NCBI RefSeq assembly: GCF_014133895.1
Contig: NC_050734.1
Span: 806,001 to 870,000 of the forward strand
Length of the DNA stretch: 64,000 nt
Reading direction: 5' to 3'
Source of the DNA: Torulaspora globosa
Taxonomy: Eukaryota > Ascomycota > Saccharomycetes > Saccharomycetales > Saccharomycetaceae
Shown here: positions 48,295 through 58,974 of the stretch, in pieces
Layout of the letters: each line of letters starts with the position of its first letter
Position numbering within the stretch: the stretch's first letter is position 1
Made by a program: the position numbers and the translations under genes
The notes under the pieces: model-generated
The model's database searches: none
What the model was told of the DNA's origin: nothing
The model's input: the letters and a program-made list of their open reading frames with translations, nothing else

Positions 48295-48511
48295 GAAATT
48301 GGCAACTATATCTAAAATCATCTTCAGTGTAATTTCTTATGAGTTTATTACTATATGCTGTATTCGATAGAATTACCGTCGCGCGCCAAGTCGTGAACCT
48401 TCAAAGCTTCAAGCTGTGACATCGTAGAGCATCATTCAAACAGGCAACTATATAATAGGCGCCTGTAGCCACATATGTATTGGCTATAGGCTTTATTAGC
48501 TTAGCAACCGT

Positions 48512-51067
48512 ATGGTTTTAGTGGGAAACAGTTCGAGGGTCTCTCTTGGAGAGCTCGGTAAGGGAAATCATGAGGAAACAGATTCAAAGCGCAACCTGCA
48601 ACTGGGTACCTTCCGTCTGTCAAACTCTTCTGGCACCATTGTAACGAGAAACATTAAGGCTATTTTCAAGAGATCAGGTTTTATCAACTCACCTAGAGAG
48701 TCATCCATCACAGATCACGCTGGACCCATGACATATGCACATTCCTATAACGATGCAGTAAGTTATTTCATTTCGATGAACGCTGAACCAAGTCTAAAGG
48801 ATTCCCTGGCCTCTATGAGGAACGGCTTGTGCCTGAGGAGAATTAATAGGAGGAAGCAAGTGATGTATATATTCAAGTTGGAGAATGACGAGGCGATTAC
48901 GTGGAGAGATGGGGCTAAGAGATTAGAGCTGGACTCTATCAAAGACATACGTACGGGCAATATGGCCAGCAATTATCGAGAAGAATATGGGGTCTCGAGT
49001 AAAGTGTCCGATTTTTGGGTCACAATCATATATACTGTATGCAACAAGCTGAAGGCTTTGCATGTGGTGGCTGAAAACGAGCATGATTTTTCGCTGTTCT
49101 TTAACTGCGTCTGCGGATTGGTGAAATCAAGGAGAGAATTGATGGAAAGCATATCGGTGCCTGATAATGAAAAGTTTGCTAACTTTCATTGGCATCGAAC
49201 GGTCTCTGATAGAAAGGAGGACGAAACTAAGGATACGCTTACATTTGAAGATGTCAAGAGACTTTGCAATAAGTTTCACATCTACTGCTCGTCCAACCAT
49301 CTGCTTAAATTCTTTGTGATCGCTGATGTCAATCACAACGGACTTTTGAACTTTCAAGAGTTTCAGACCTTTGTTAAACTGCTCAAGGAACGGCCAGAAG
49401 TGCGGAAAATCTGGAACACAGTTACGAAAGGAACCAAGGGGATGGATTTTGAGATGTTCTACCGCTTCTTAAGTGATGTTCAAAGGGAGAACATATCCAG
49501 AGAGAAAGCGTACCAAATTTTTGCCCAGTTTAGAAAGCCAAAGCATTCCTTACTTTATGAAGAGGATTTTGTTAAGTTTTTGGGAGGGCAGCCGTATGTC
49601 AGAGGTATCGAGGAAGACTACACTAAACCGCTTAATCATTATTTCATAGCATCATCACACAATACTTACCTGCTGGGAAAACAGGTGGGGGAGACGCCGT
49701 CGGTTGAAGGATACGTCCATGTTTTACAGCAAGGATGCAGGTGCATTGAAATCGACATTTGGGATGATGACATGGGCCCAGTCGTGTGTCATGGTTTTCT
49801 GACAGCTGCGATTCCTCTGATCAACGTCGTGGAAATAATTAAAAAATACGCATTCATCACATCACCATTTCCTTTGATAATATCCCTAGAAATCAATTGT
49901 AACAAGGAAAATCAAATCATTGCCAATTCAATCTTCCAGAACTGCTTTGGTTCACTTTTGTACTATCCAAGCGAGCCAATGGCAGCATTGCCCTCCCCGA
50001 TGGAACTTCGACATAAGATTATTCTCAAAGGCAAGAAAACCATAATCACTCTGCCGCCTGGGAACGGGGGTTCTTTGAGCAATACCGAAAGCACGTCGTC
50101 ATATAGTTCATCACACGATTCGGAAACTGAAAGTACAACAAAGGGGAAGGAGAATCAGTCCTCTTCAAGCATACAGAGAATGAAAAGGATCAAGAAAAAG
50201 AATGTCGTAGTGACAAGGGAGCTGCTGGCTACATGCGGGCTGCATGGTTTGAAATTTCGCAACTTCTCTCTCCCTGATTCGAAGACACCTGCACACTGCT
50301 TTTCTTTCGATGAGAAGGCTTTCGATAGCATGCAGAAGGACAAGACTTTGGAGCTGTCTATCGACAAGCACAACAGGCGGTTCCTTATGCGCGTTTACCC
50401 TCATGCGCTGAGATACAAGTCTTCGAACTTCAATCCCATCAAGTTTTGGAAACTCGGGGTGCAAATGGTCGCAGCAAACTGGCAGACCAATGATCTGGGT
50501 CAGCAAATAAACCTTGCCATGTTTCAACTATACAACCGGAAACACGGTGTCCTTCGTTCCGGCTACGTTTTGAAGCCTGCCCGTTTACTGCCGACGGTCT
50601 CAAAGGTCTTATCCATTCCTCAGATCTACAAACAAATGCAGACCGATCCCATTAAGCTAGAGCTCAAGATACTTTCGGCACAACTGTTACCCAAGCCGAC
50701 AGAAATTAAGAACTCAAAGGAGGGGTCCTTCGCTCCATATGTCACTGTAGAGCTGATCAGTGATGAAGAGCTCTCAAGCCCCCTCACCGTCAAGAGCGGC
50801 ACCAAATATTCCGCCACTGTCGCTTGCACAGAAAACTGCAAGGAGAATGGGTTTAATCCTGTCTGGGACATGACAGTACACGCTACATTCAAGTCCTTAG
50901 ACTTTGCATTTGTGAAGTTTACAGTCAAGACTGGTGAACTGCAGTTGGCAACGTCATGCTTCCGATTGCAGCTTCTGAGATCTGGCTATAGGTCCATCCC
51001 CCTCTACAACTCCGAAGGTGAGCTCTACATCTTTTCCACTTTGTTCATATATACAAGACTAGACTAA
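48512..51067 (+). CDS. PLC1: Phospholipase C (delta-type), Plc1
   Basis: An 851-aa phosphoinositide-specific phospholipase C cleaving PI(4,5)P2 to diacylglycerol and IP3, the precursor of nuclear inositol polyphosphates. A PH-like region (about 90-220) is followed by EF-hands (about 265-350; DVNHNGLLNFQEF has good calcium ligands). Catalytic X box: H383 in SSHNTYLLGK and H427 in CHGFLTAAIP. A serine-rich X-Y linker (about 515-565) precedes the Y box (RVYPHALRYKSSNFNP) and a C2 domain (about 715-850). S. cerevisiae Plc1 is 869 aa. Confidence 0.97.
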   Translation: MVLVGNSSRVSLGELGKGNHEETDSKRNLQLGTFRLSNSSGTIVTRNIKAIFKRSGFINSPRESSITDHAGPMTYAHSYNDAVSYFISMNAEPSLKDSLASMRNGLCLRRINRRKQVMYIFKLENDEAITWRDGAKRLELDSIKDIRTGNMASNYREEYGVSSKVSDFWVTIIYTVCNKLKALHVVAENEHDFSLFFNCVCGLVKSRRELMESISVPDNEKFANFHWHRTVSDRKEDETKDTLTFEDVKRLCNKFHIYCSSNHLLKFFVIADVNHNGLLNFQEFQTFVKLLKERPEVRKIWNTVTKGTKGMDFEMFYRFLSDVQRENISREKAYQIFAQFRKPKHSLLYEEDFVKFLGGQPYVRGIEEDYTKPLNHYFIASSHNTYLLGKQVGETPSVEGYVHVLQQGCRCIEIDIWDDDMGPVVCHGFLTAAIPLINVVEIIKKYAFITSPFPLIISLEINCNKENQIIANSIFQNCFGSLLYYPSEPMAALPSPMELRHKIILKGKKTIITLPPGNGGSLSNTESTSSYSSSHDSETESTTKGKENQSSSSIQRMKRIKKKNVVVTRELLATCGLHGLKFRNFSLPDSKTPAHCFSFDEKAFDSMQKDKTLELSIDKHNRRFLMRVYPHALRYKSSNFNPIKFWKLGVQMVAANWQTNDLGQQINLAMFQLYNRKHGVLRSGYVLKPARLLPTVSKVLSIPQIYKQMQTDPIKLELKILSAQLLPKPTEIKNSKEGSFAPYVTVELISDEELSSPLTVKSGTKYSATVACTENCKENGFNPVWDMTVHATFKSLDFAFVKFTVKTGELQLATSCFRLQLLRSGYRSIPLYNSEGELYIFSTLFIYTRLD

Positions 51068-51311
51068 CAACAATCGTGGCATGTTCAGTGATGCCAGTGG
51101 CACCAGTTGAACGAAATTTCGAGGTCGCCGCAACCTCTTTTACTTGTTGAAGCTAAGTTTACGCGTCTCGGTGCGTTTCGCGTCCGCTGCGTTAAGATCA
51201 CCGCTATCTTCAGCCTTACGGAAAGCAGATATATAACGACACATTCCTCTAGCGGCTTGCTACCTGGAATCGCTGTTATGATAGAGATAGAAAGCTACCA
51301 TTGAGCAACTG

Positions 51312-51956
51312 ATGGCATCACCTATAAAGAAACGGACAGCGCTTGCTGGCAAGAGCACGAATGTTAGACAGACCCCTGGAAGTATCTACAAGAACAACGG
51401 CACATCTAGTCACACTTCACCGAGCAAAAGGAGCCAGGTCAATGTGAGCTACGCGTTGACGAATAGCCCTGTCAGAAGCTTGTCTTTTTCACCCAGGAAG
51501 AACCACAACAGTGCCATATTTACGTTCCACGAGGAAACACCATCTGAAAGAGCAGCAACTTTGATGATGCACATGTCGCTCAACAAGCGGGCGCTCTCCA
51601 ATCCCGATGAGAACGACGCTAGCGCTGTCAAGGAGAATATGTCGCCCAGCAAGGCGTCACGTCTGGGCGAATTGCCCCAGAGATCGCCCAAGAGGAAACG
51701 TCTGCAAGACCTCAGCATCACAGAATACATGGGATTCGTGGAGCAGCCTCACTCGGGTCAGATTGCACCCTTAACCTTGCATTACAAACACAAAACAGTG
51801 CTGCCAAGTTTCGTGACCCCTCCGCGAGACCAAAGGCTGCGGGAGTTCTTCGCAACCAGCAGCTCGGATGCACCAACCCCGGCCTCGCGTACCACTGACG
51901 ATATCCCCAAGAATAAAGTGGTGAGGAAACTGAACTTCAAGATCTGCGAAAACTGA
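51312..51956 (+). CDS. ACM1: Acm1-like APC/C-Cdh1 inhibitor
   Basis: A 214-aa low-complexity, Ser/Pro-rich protein matching Acm1, a cell-cycle pseudosubstrate inhibitor of APC-Cdh1. A KEN box is present at 107-109 (VKENMSP), with RxxL-type degron candidates around RKRL and the LNKRALSNP segment. Several Cdk-type SP/TP sites occur (SPSK, SFSPRK, TPPR) along with a KRKR basic patch. Acm1 proteins evolve quickly (S. cerevisiae 209 aa); the call rests on motifs plus the PLC1-ACM1-DIM1 order. Confidence 0.87.
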   Translation: MASPIKKRTALAGKSTNVRQTPGSIYKNNGTSSHTSPSKRSQVNVSYALTNSPVRSLSFSPRKNHNSAIFTFHEETPSERAATLMMHMSLNKRALSNPDENDASAVKENMSPSKASRLGELPQRSPKRKRLQDLSITEYMGFVEQPHSGQIAPLTLHYKHKTVLPSFVTPPRDQRLREFFATSSSDAPTPASRTTDDIPKNKVVRKLNFKICEN

Positions 51957-52107
51957 TACCCTTTTCCGAGCCTGCTATCAAGCCCAGCCCCACGAGTAAG
52001 ATGTTGGCTGAGAACAGCATCCAGGCAGGCATAAAATAATGCTTGGCAGGTCAACTACGATGGTTCGAAGCGACTCTTCTAGTTGATAGTTCTCACACTA
52101 TTTCCAA

Positions 52108-53197
<1,090 letters not shown>

Positions 53198-54346
53198 ACA
53201 CTTCAATGCGTCCCATGGGGTTCCACCAGCTATATGTAAGGATCAAGCACAACAATGTATATTAGTAATGTCCCTTGATGGAAACAAACGCTGCGTGCTG
53301 TCATGGCCTGCCTCCAGCCATGGACACTACTTTGAGTATGATGTAACATGAAAAATCCGCATAACGTCCCAAAAAGCGCTACAATTCACTTGTCAATGGC
53401 GGCGATGTCTGCCGCGAAAGATATTTGCTGCTTGATGTGCGTTGTCTATGCTGTTATCGTTGCCAAAACTTGGGGTACAGTAAAGATCGTTCTGGTTCTA
53501 CTTCTGCCACGGTTTGAGGACCGAAACTACCGAATTGAGTTTGGATTCTTTGGATGCTTGGCTGGATCTGCGAAATCGACATTCATTTTTGAAGGTCGAA
53601 TTTGAATCTTGGCGAGCAGAATTCGCTAAATTGATCCAATAATATATGATTAAACCTTTTGCTCGCATTCCTTATCAATATAAAGCCAATCGTCTTTATG
53701 CAGCGATTAAAGCAGACACAAGTTCCATAATTTGTTTCCACACTGAAGGAAGAACTGAATGAAATTGAGAAAGTAACAGCGACCTTTCCGCTCAGCCAGG
53801 CATGGATTAGCGTTACTTTGGCATGGAGAAATTTTATCTCTTAAGTTTCAAGACTTCTCAGAAGATCAACCAGCGTTGTTGTCAATTATAGTACACATTT
53901 CGGTAAGATCCATGTTTGATAAATGATCGGATTTTAGTTTAACGCTCCAGAACTCCATGTCTCCTAGGTAGGCTAGATTATTAAGAAATTTGAAAGAGGG
54001 TTCCAAGACATTCCGGCATACAAGTGATTTTTAGTGATTTACAGTCACTTGAAGCCACCTATAGCACTAATAGAACGCATGGGCTGGCGAGTATAAGGAT
54101 TTTCGAGTTGAGAAGCGAACCTAGCGCTCTCAGCGTTCCACAAATGGAAGTTCGTCTGCGATAGTACGGCACAACCACCGTCGGGGCGGAACCGCATACC
54201 AGTTGCAGAGGGTTCGTTCATGGCCATGCATTCAGAATCATAGCTCAGAGTGATAGACCAGGGAAAACCTAAAATCGCAATGAACAAAATAGGAATTTAA
54301 ATCATGATACATTACTGGGTTGGAATATTATCTAGGGCTATTCTAC
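53198..54346. other. Gap between DIM1 and JEN with relic-like frames
   Basis: 1.15 kb without an intact gene. A plus-strand frame ending at 53632 reads plausibly (for example LDSLDAWLDLRNRHSFLKV) but seems to need a frameshift with the upstream SKDRSGSTSATV-like frame and has no proper start. A minus-strand piece at 54045-54287 is entered separately. No tRNA or repeat was seen. Confidence 0.5.
54045..54287 (-). pseudogene. Possible gene remnant, unrecognised
   Basis: An 80-codon minus-strand frame without a starting ATG (it opens with TTG and a stop lies three codons before). The composition is protein-like, including MAMNEPSATGMRFRPDGG and FHLWNAESARFASQLENP. It lies just downstream of the JEN gene on the same strand. 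Internal Met codons exist, so a small real gene cannot be excluded, but a C-terminal relic is more likely. Family unknown. Confidence 0.4.
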
Positions 54347-56074
54347 TCAGACTCTCTCGATTTGTTCTTCAGATGTCTTCGATACAGAAGAGTCGCACAG
54401 GTTCATTGCTGTACTTTCCAATTTCATCTCTTTGTCCACATATTCATTGATTGAGACACCATCAGCCTCCAAGGTTTCCACTTCGCTGATGTACTTCTTC
54501 ATGACGGGTGATGACAGATCACGGTGGAACTTTTCGTGGCCAACGAAGACACATACGAAAGTGAAGATGAACACAGCTCCGGTCAAAATGGCCATAACCT
54601 TGGCATAATCATGCTTGGTAGTTTCACCTTGGGCATTTTTCTCGTATGGGAATCTGTCGGCAAGCTGAGTTTCGATCGTAGCTGAAGCGGCCGATGCCAA
54701 GTTTCCGAGTTGATAAGCTAGGCCTGACACCAAGGCCCTCGCATCAGCGGGCGCCAGCTCCGCCATGTGAATGGGCAACACACCCCAAACCGCAAACACA
54801 CAGAAATAAGCCATGAAGCCAGCGCCAAGGATGGCCTCTTTGGTTCTTAACATGAATGCCGGATAGATAAAACAGCCTCCCATGGTACAAGCGATCAGCA
54901 GGCTGAGCCTTCTGCCCGTGATTTCCATCAACTGTCCGAAGATCATACCGCCGCAGATTGCACCGATATTGGTGACGACGACGATCACCGTGACCGCATC
55001 CTCAGACAGTCCCAATTGAGAACGAAGCATAGTGGGCAGCAAATCCTGTGAAGAATGTGTCAAGTAGTTGGGACCAACCAGCAGGATGACCAAATAGACG
55101 AAATGGATCCAGTATTTCCTGACAGTGGCCTTAACTTTCTGGAATCTTTCCCCGGCGCTGATCTTGGGAAGTGGTCTACCGCCGTTGGCCTCGATCGCAT
55201 CGCGCTGCATCAGCGTCCTGGCCTTGAGCACTTTGCTGAAGTAGCGAGTCTCTGGCCACAACAGTCTCCAAGCGGAGAGCAGCACTGGCAGGAAAGTGCT
55301 AAACCAGAATTGGATTTTCCATGAGTCGGCCCCGTTGACATGAATGAAGGCCCTGTTGAAGATGATCGCAAAGATAAAGCCCATCGCGTAGGCCGAGAAG
55401 AACAATCCAGAGAGGAACGATCTTGCCTTGACGGGTGCATCCTCGATCGCGGTTGCAGAGGCACACGCATAGATACCGCCCATTGAGATACCGGTCAGCC
55501 AGCGGACCCCGAGAAACTTGTTGTACGTATCGCAGAACGGAGTACACAGCTGTGCCACGGCGAAGATCAGCAGACATGCGATAAACGGCCATTTACGCGA
55601 GTAGCGATCGGTCCAAAATCCAAAGATCACCGCTCCAGCTGAACGAACAAACAGCACCAGCGACAGCCCCCAGGTGATATCGTGTGTAGACTTGCCATAA
55701 AGCTGACTTAGCGATCCCGCGCTCACAGACACGCAAAAGAAAGCCCAAGCAGCACAGAGCCACGCCAGGTAGCCCATAAAGAAGTAGTTCCAGTTCTGCA
55801 AACTCATCTTTCGCAACTCTGGGATCGGGTTCAAGTTGTGCCACGAGACGCTGTGAACGTGCGCCAGAGACGTGAATCTCGTCACAGCATACCGGCGTAT
55901 GCTGTACCATGTGATTGGAGGCATCTCCTCGCTGTCCTCCCGGTATTCGACCTCGCGATCTTCGCTGAACACCTGTTCTAGCTCAGCGTCGTCGAGCGCG
56001 TCCCGCGCCGTCTCTTCGGGAAGCGAAGGATTATGGAAAAGGCGGTCCTTGTTAGTGTCAGCAGTGGCAAACAT
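54347..56074 (-). CDS. JEN1: Jen1-type monocarboxylate/proton symporter
   Basis: A 575-aa major facilitator protein of the Jen family, importing lactate, pyruvate or dicarboxylates with protons at the plasma membrane. The Jen signature N-x-x-[ST]-H-x-[ST]-Q-D-x-x-x-T is exact in NYLTHSSQDLLPT. Other supports are FWTDRYSRKWPF after the second helix and twelve hydrophobic segments between about 95 and 500. The N-terminus (1-60) and C-terminus are hydrophilic and acidic. The longer frame starts with GTG at 56089; the ATG at 56074 is used. Jen1 (monocarboxylate) and Jen2 (dicarboxylate) subtypes cannot be separated here. Not next to DIM1 in S. cerevisiae. Confidence 0.93.
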   Translation of the reverse strand: MFATADTNKDRLFHNPSLPEETARDALDDAELEQVFSEDREVEYREDSEEMPPITWYSIRRYAVTRFTSLAHVHSVSWHNLNPIPELRKMSLQNWNYFFMGYLAWLCAAWAFFCVSVSAGSLSQLYGKSTHDITWGLSLVLFVRSAGAVIFGFWTDRYSRKWPFIACLLIFAVAQLCTPFCDTYNKFLGVRWLTGISMGGIYACASATAIEDAPVKARSFLSGLFFSAYAMGFIFAIIFNRAFIHVNGADSWKIQFWFSTFLPVLLSAWRLLWPETRYFSKVLKARTLMQRDAIEANGGRPLPKISAGERFQKVKATVRKYWIHFVYLVILLVGPNYLTHSSQDLLPTMLRSQLGLSEDAVTVIVVVTNIGAICGGMIFGQLMEITGRRLSLLIACTMGGCFIYPAFMLRTKEAILGAGFMAYFCVFAVWGVLPIHMAELAPADARALVSGLAYQLGNLASAASATIETQLADRFPYEKNAQGETTKHDYAKVMAILTGAVFIFTFVCVFVGHEKFHRDLSSPVMKKYISEVETLEADGVSINEYVDKEMKLESTAMNLCDSSVSKTSEEQIERV

Positions 56075-57006
56075 AATGTGTTCAGTCACAATTTTGACCG
56101 TACTCTAAGAATCGAACTACACTGATGTTACTTGCTTTATACAGCCGATAAGACTCTGAAGATCAACTCCGAGTTCGTTGAGTTGGTCATCACATTGGCA
56201 GTAAGCGGGGAATTTAACTTTAGCCCGGAGCAGCGCTCCACCAGTATTGCGGGAGCTTGCCCCAGCAGCAACAGTGCCAAGGCCTTGCAAGTCCAGTTGG
56301 CAAAGGTGATGGACGGCGCCAAAGTGTTGAAGAATGGAAACCGGAGATCCGGCCGTGGGGGCGGGGCCCGGCAGCGCGGGGCAATTTCTCAGTCCGCGTG
56401 GGGGAGGGGCATGCGTGGGGGCGTGGGTGAGACTTATACGACAAAGGCGGGTAATCTCGGGTGTACTGCTTTTTACGCTATCCATCATCCGCCGGAATTG
56501 GAGCTCGGGAACCGGTCGCCGAGGCTGCTTGCTTATCTGCGGAAATATTGGTCCTGATAAGCAGTATTGCATAATTTGAAATTGCTAGGGTCGTTGCTAC
56601 ATTGTGTTTGTCAGGACCCTGAGCCTATCAATCTTGCAATTCAAAACATACGAGAAATTTTCGCGAGCAAGTTCATTCTTCTCTGAGCGGCGCTCCGGGA
56701 TTTTGGAGCGGCGACATTTGGCTTTGGCAGATTTGCCGTGTCTATCGAAGGCGTTTCTGTTCGGTCTGCGTGCCGTGCCGTCTTTTAGTGTAGATGTCCC
56801 GCGACACACTAGAAAATTGTGTCGTCCGAGCGCAAGCGTCAGCAATCATCTTGAATAAAGATAATGTTTTGAGTGTGACTCAGGGTTGGAGATAAGAAGG
56901 GATTTGCAGGGCCCAGGGCGAAACCGTGATAGTGCATTATTGAGCGAGCGAGCAATGGCAGAGGAGCTATTGGTTGTTCGGATTGGAATATATAAGGCAA
57001 TGGCTA
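56075..57006. promoter_or_regulatory. JEN/DIP5 divergent promoter with G-rich and CGGC boxes
   Basis: 932 bp between divergent transporter genes. Near JEN are clustered G-rich boxes: GTGGGGGCGGGG at 56355-56366, GCGGGG at about 56376-56381, GTGGGGGAGGGG at about 56398-56409 and GTGGGGGCGTGGG at about 56415-56427. They fit Mig1-type (SYGGGG) repressor sites, expected for a glucose-repressed JEN gene. Near DIP5, GAGCGGCG occurs twice (56685-56692 and 56706-56713), 21 bp apart; such CGGC boxes resemble Stp1/Stp2 amino-acid response sites. Factor assignments are inference. Confidence 0.6.
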
Positions 57007-57020
57007 ATGAACAGCTCTAA
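56955..57020 (+). other. Short upstream ORF overlapping the DIP5 start
   Basis: ATGs at 56955 and 57000 are in one frame that ends at TAA 57018-57020, 14 bp beyond the DIP5 ATG at 57007 and out of frame with it. A transcript starting upstream of 57000 would be scanned through this uORF first, which could lower DIP5 translation or shift it to the next in-frame ATG (57064). Whether mRNAs include it is unknown. Confidence 0.45.
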
Positions 57021-58824
57021 AAAAAAATATGAAAGCTCTGTCAACTTGGCTGGATGTTTAAGGATGATTGAGCAGGTCTATACAGCGGACAGCAGCACGG
57101 AGGGGGTGTATTACGATCGCGACCACCGGGCTAAGGATGAAAAGAAAGTTAATAGAGTAGAGATCGATGTGGATTGGGAAAACGCTAAGACCGAGAGTCA
57201 GCCCTATTATGACGGCGATGGGAAGGAAGAAGGGACCAGACTGAAGAAGGATCTCAAGGCTAGACATATTTCTATGATAGCGATCGGTGGGTCACTGGGT
57301 ACTGGATTGCTCATCGGTACCGGTACCGCCCTAGCAACAGCGGGTCCTGTGTCTTGTCTGATCGCCTATAGTTTTATTGGTGTTTTGGTATTTTTCACTA
57401 TGGCATGTCTGGGGGAGATGGCTACCTTTATCCCGCTGGATGGGTTTACCAGTTATGCTAGCCGGTACTGTGACCCTGCACTTGGGTTTGCTGTAGGATA
57501 CAGCTACCTCTGTAAATATTTGATCATTACACCAAACCAGCTGACGGCAGCCTCGATGGTTATTCAGTATTGGATTCCTAGGGACCAAGTAAATCCCGGT
57601 GTTTGGATCACCATCTTTCTGCTGGTCATTGTGCTGATAAATACAGTCGGTGTTAAATTCTTCGGAGAATTTGAGTTTTGGCTTTCTAGTTTTAAAGTTG
57701 TCGTCATGCTAGGTGTTATCCTCTTTCTTTTCATCATCATGCTTGGCGGTGGACCTAATCATGATAGGCTCGGATTCCGTTACTGGAAAGACCCCGGCCC
57801 TTTCAAGCCATATTCTAGTGCAATCAGTGGTTCTAAGGGTAAATTTGTCGCTTTTGTCTCGGTATTCGTGTATGCCTTATTCGCATACCTGGGTATTGAG
57901 CTGACTGGTATCGTTGCCGCGGAGGCGCAAAACCCTAGAAGGAACATCCCAAGAGCTGTCAAATTAACAATGTACCGTATCATTGTTTTCTACATTTTGA
58001 GCATCTTTCTGCTAGGCATGTGTGTCGCATACAATGACCCACGGCTTATCGCTGCTAAGAGCAAGAAAACATCAGCTGCGGCTTCACCATTTCTTGTGGC
58101 CGTCGTCAATTCAGGTGTACATGTTCTCCCTCACATCTTCAACGTTTGCGTCCTAATCTTCGTTTTCAGCGCTTGTAATTCAGATCTTTACGTTGCCTCG
58201 AGGAGCCTTTACAGTTTGGCTATCGATGGAAAGGCACCAAAAATTTTGGCTAGAACTAACAGATGGGGGATCCCGTACTATGCGTTGTCGGTTGCTGTTC
58301 TCTTCTGTCTGCTCGCCTACATGACGGTTTCTTCTGGATCAGCTCAGATTTTCAACTACTTCGTCAATGTCGTGTCCATATTTGGTGTGTTAAGTTGGAT
58401 CTCTATCTTGATCACTTACATTTTTTTCGACAGGGCTTTGAGAGTGCAAGGAATTGATAAATCAACTTTGGCATACGCAGCACCATGGCAGCCATATGGG
58501 GCTTATGTGACCTTGGCCTTCTGTGTTCTTTTGGCATTGATCAAGAATTTTACAGTCTTCCTGGGCGATACCTTCGATTATAAGAATTTTATTACAGGTT
58601 ACATCGGTATTCCAGTGTACGTCTTTTGTTTCTTTGGCTACAAGTATGTGAAGAAGACGAAATTCGTCAAACCTCATGAGGCAGATCTGTACACTTACAA
58701 GGCAAGCGTTGATCTGGAGGAAGAGGAGTGGAAAATCTTTGAGGCCGAAAAGCGGGAAAGGCTCAAGAATGGTCGTAAGAATTTTGAGTGGTTCTACGAG
58801 AAATTTTTGGGTAAAATCTTTTAA
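57007..58824 (+). CDS. DIP5: Dip5 dicarboxylic amino acid permease
   Basis: A 605-aa yeast amino acid permease (AAT family, twelve TM) for glutamate and aspartate uptake. An ~80-residue hydrophilic N-tail is followed by RLKKDLKARHISMIAIGGSLGTG-type sequence at the first helix (key motif GGSLGTGLLIGTG). The family CLGEMATFIPLDGFTSYASRY segment follows, and PNHDRLGFRYWKDPG is diagnostic for Dip5. The C-terminus ends NFEWFYEKFLGKIF as in S. cerevisiae Dip5 (608 aa). Start options are 57007 and 57064; the first gives family length. DIP5 and DIM1 are neighbours in S. cerevisiae (YPL265W, YPL266W); here the JEN gene lies between. Confidence 0.96.
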   Translation: MNSSKKKYESSVNLAGCLRMIEQVYTADSSTEGVYYDRDHRAKDEKKVNRVEIDVDWENAKTESQPYYDGDGKEEGTRLKKDLKARHISMIAIGGSLGTGLLIGTGTALATAGPVSCLIAYSFIGVLVFFTMACLGEMATFIPLDGFTSYASRYCDPALGFAVGYSYLCKYLIITPNQLTAASMVIQYWIPRDQVNPGVWITIFLLVIVLINTVGVKFFGEFEFWLSSFKVVVMLGVILFLFIIMLGGGPNHDRLGFRYWKDPGPFKPYSSAISGSKGKFVAFVSVFVYALFAYLGIELTGIVAAEAQNPRRNIPRAVKLTMYRIIVFYILSIFLLGMCVAYNDPRLIAAKSKKTSAAASPFLVAVVNSGVHVLPHIFNVCVLIFVFSACNSDLYVASRSLYSLAIDGKAPKILARTNRWGIPYYALSVAVLFCLLAYMTVSSGSAQIFNYFVNVVSIFGVLSWISILITYIFFDRALRVQGIDKSTLAYAAPWQPYGAYVTLAFCVLLALIKNFTVFLGDTFDYKNFITGYIGIPVYVFCFFGYKYVKKTKFVKPHEADLYTYKASVDLEEEEWKIFEAEKRERLKNGRKNFEWFYEKFLGKIF

Positions 58825-58974
58825 ATATGCATAACTACCTACCACTAATTGAAAACATGTCTACTCGGATTCTTCCGCAAGTAGTGCCTTATGAATGCGA
58901 AAGGTTTAGCAATGCTATATACATAGCAGCTCTCGCTTAATCGGATCGTCTCTTCATGAACTAGAATTGCTTGC

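Noticed and set aside
56132..56579. Several 70-150 aa frames in the JEN/DIP5 gap on both strands
   Set aside because: They overlap each other in the GC-rich tract and have biased Gly/Arg/Pro composition. They are best explained by low stop density in G-rich DNA.
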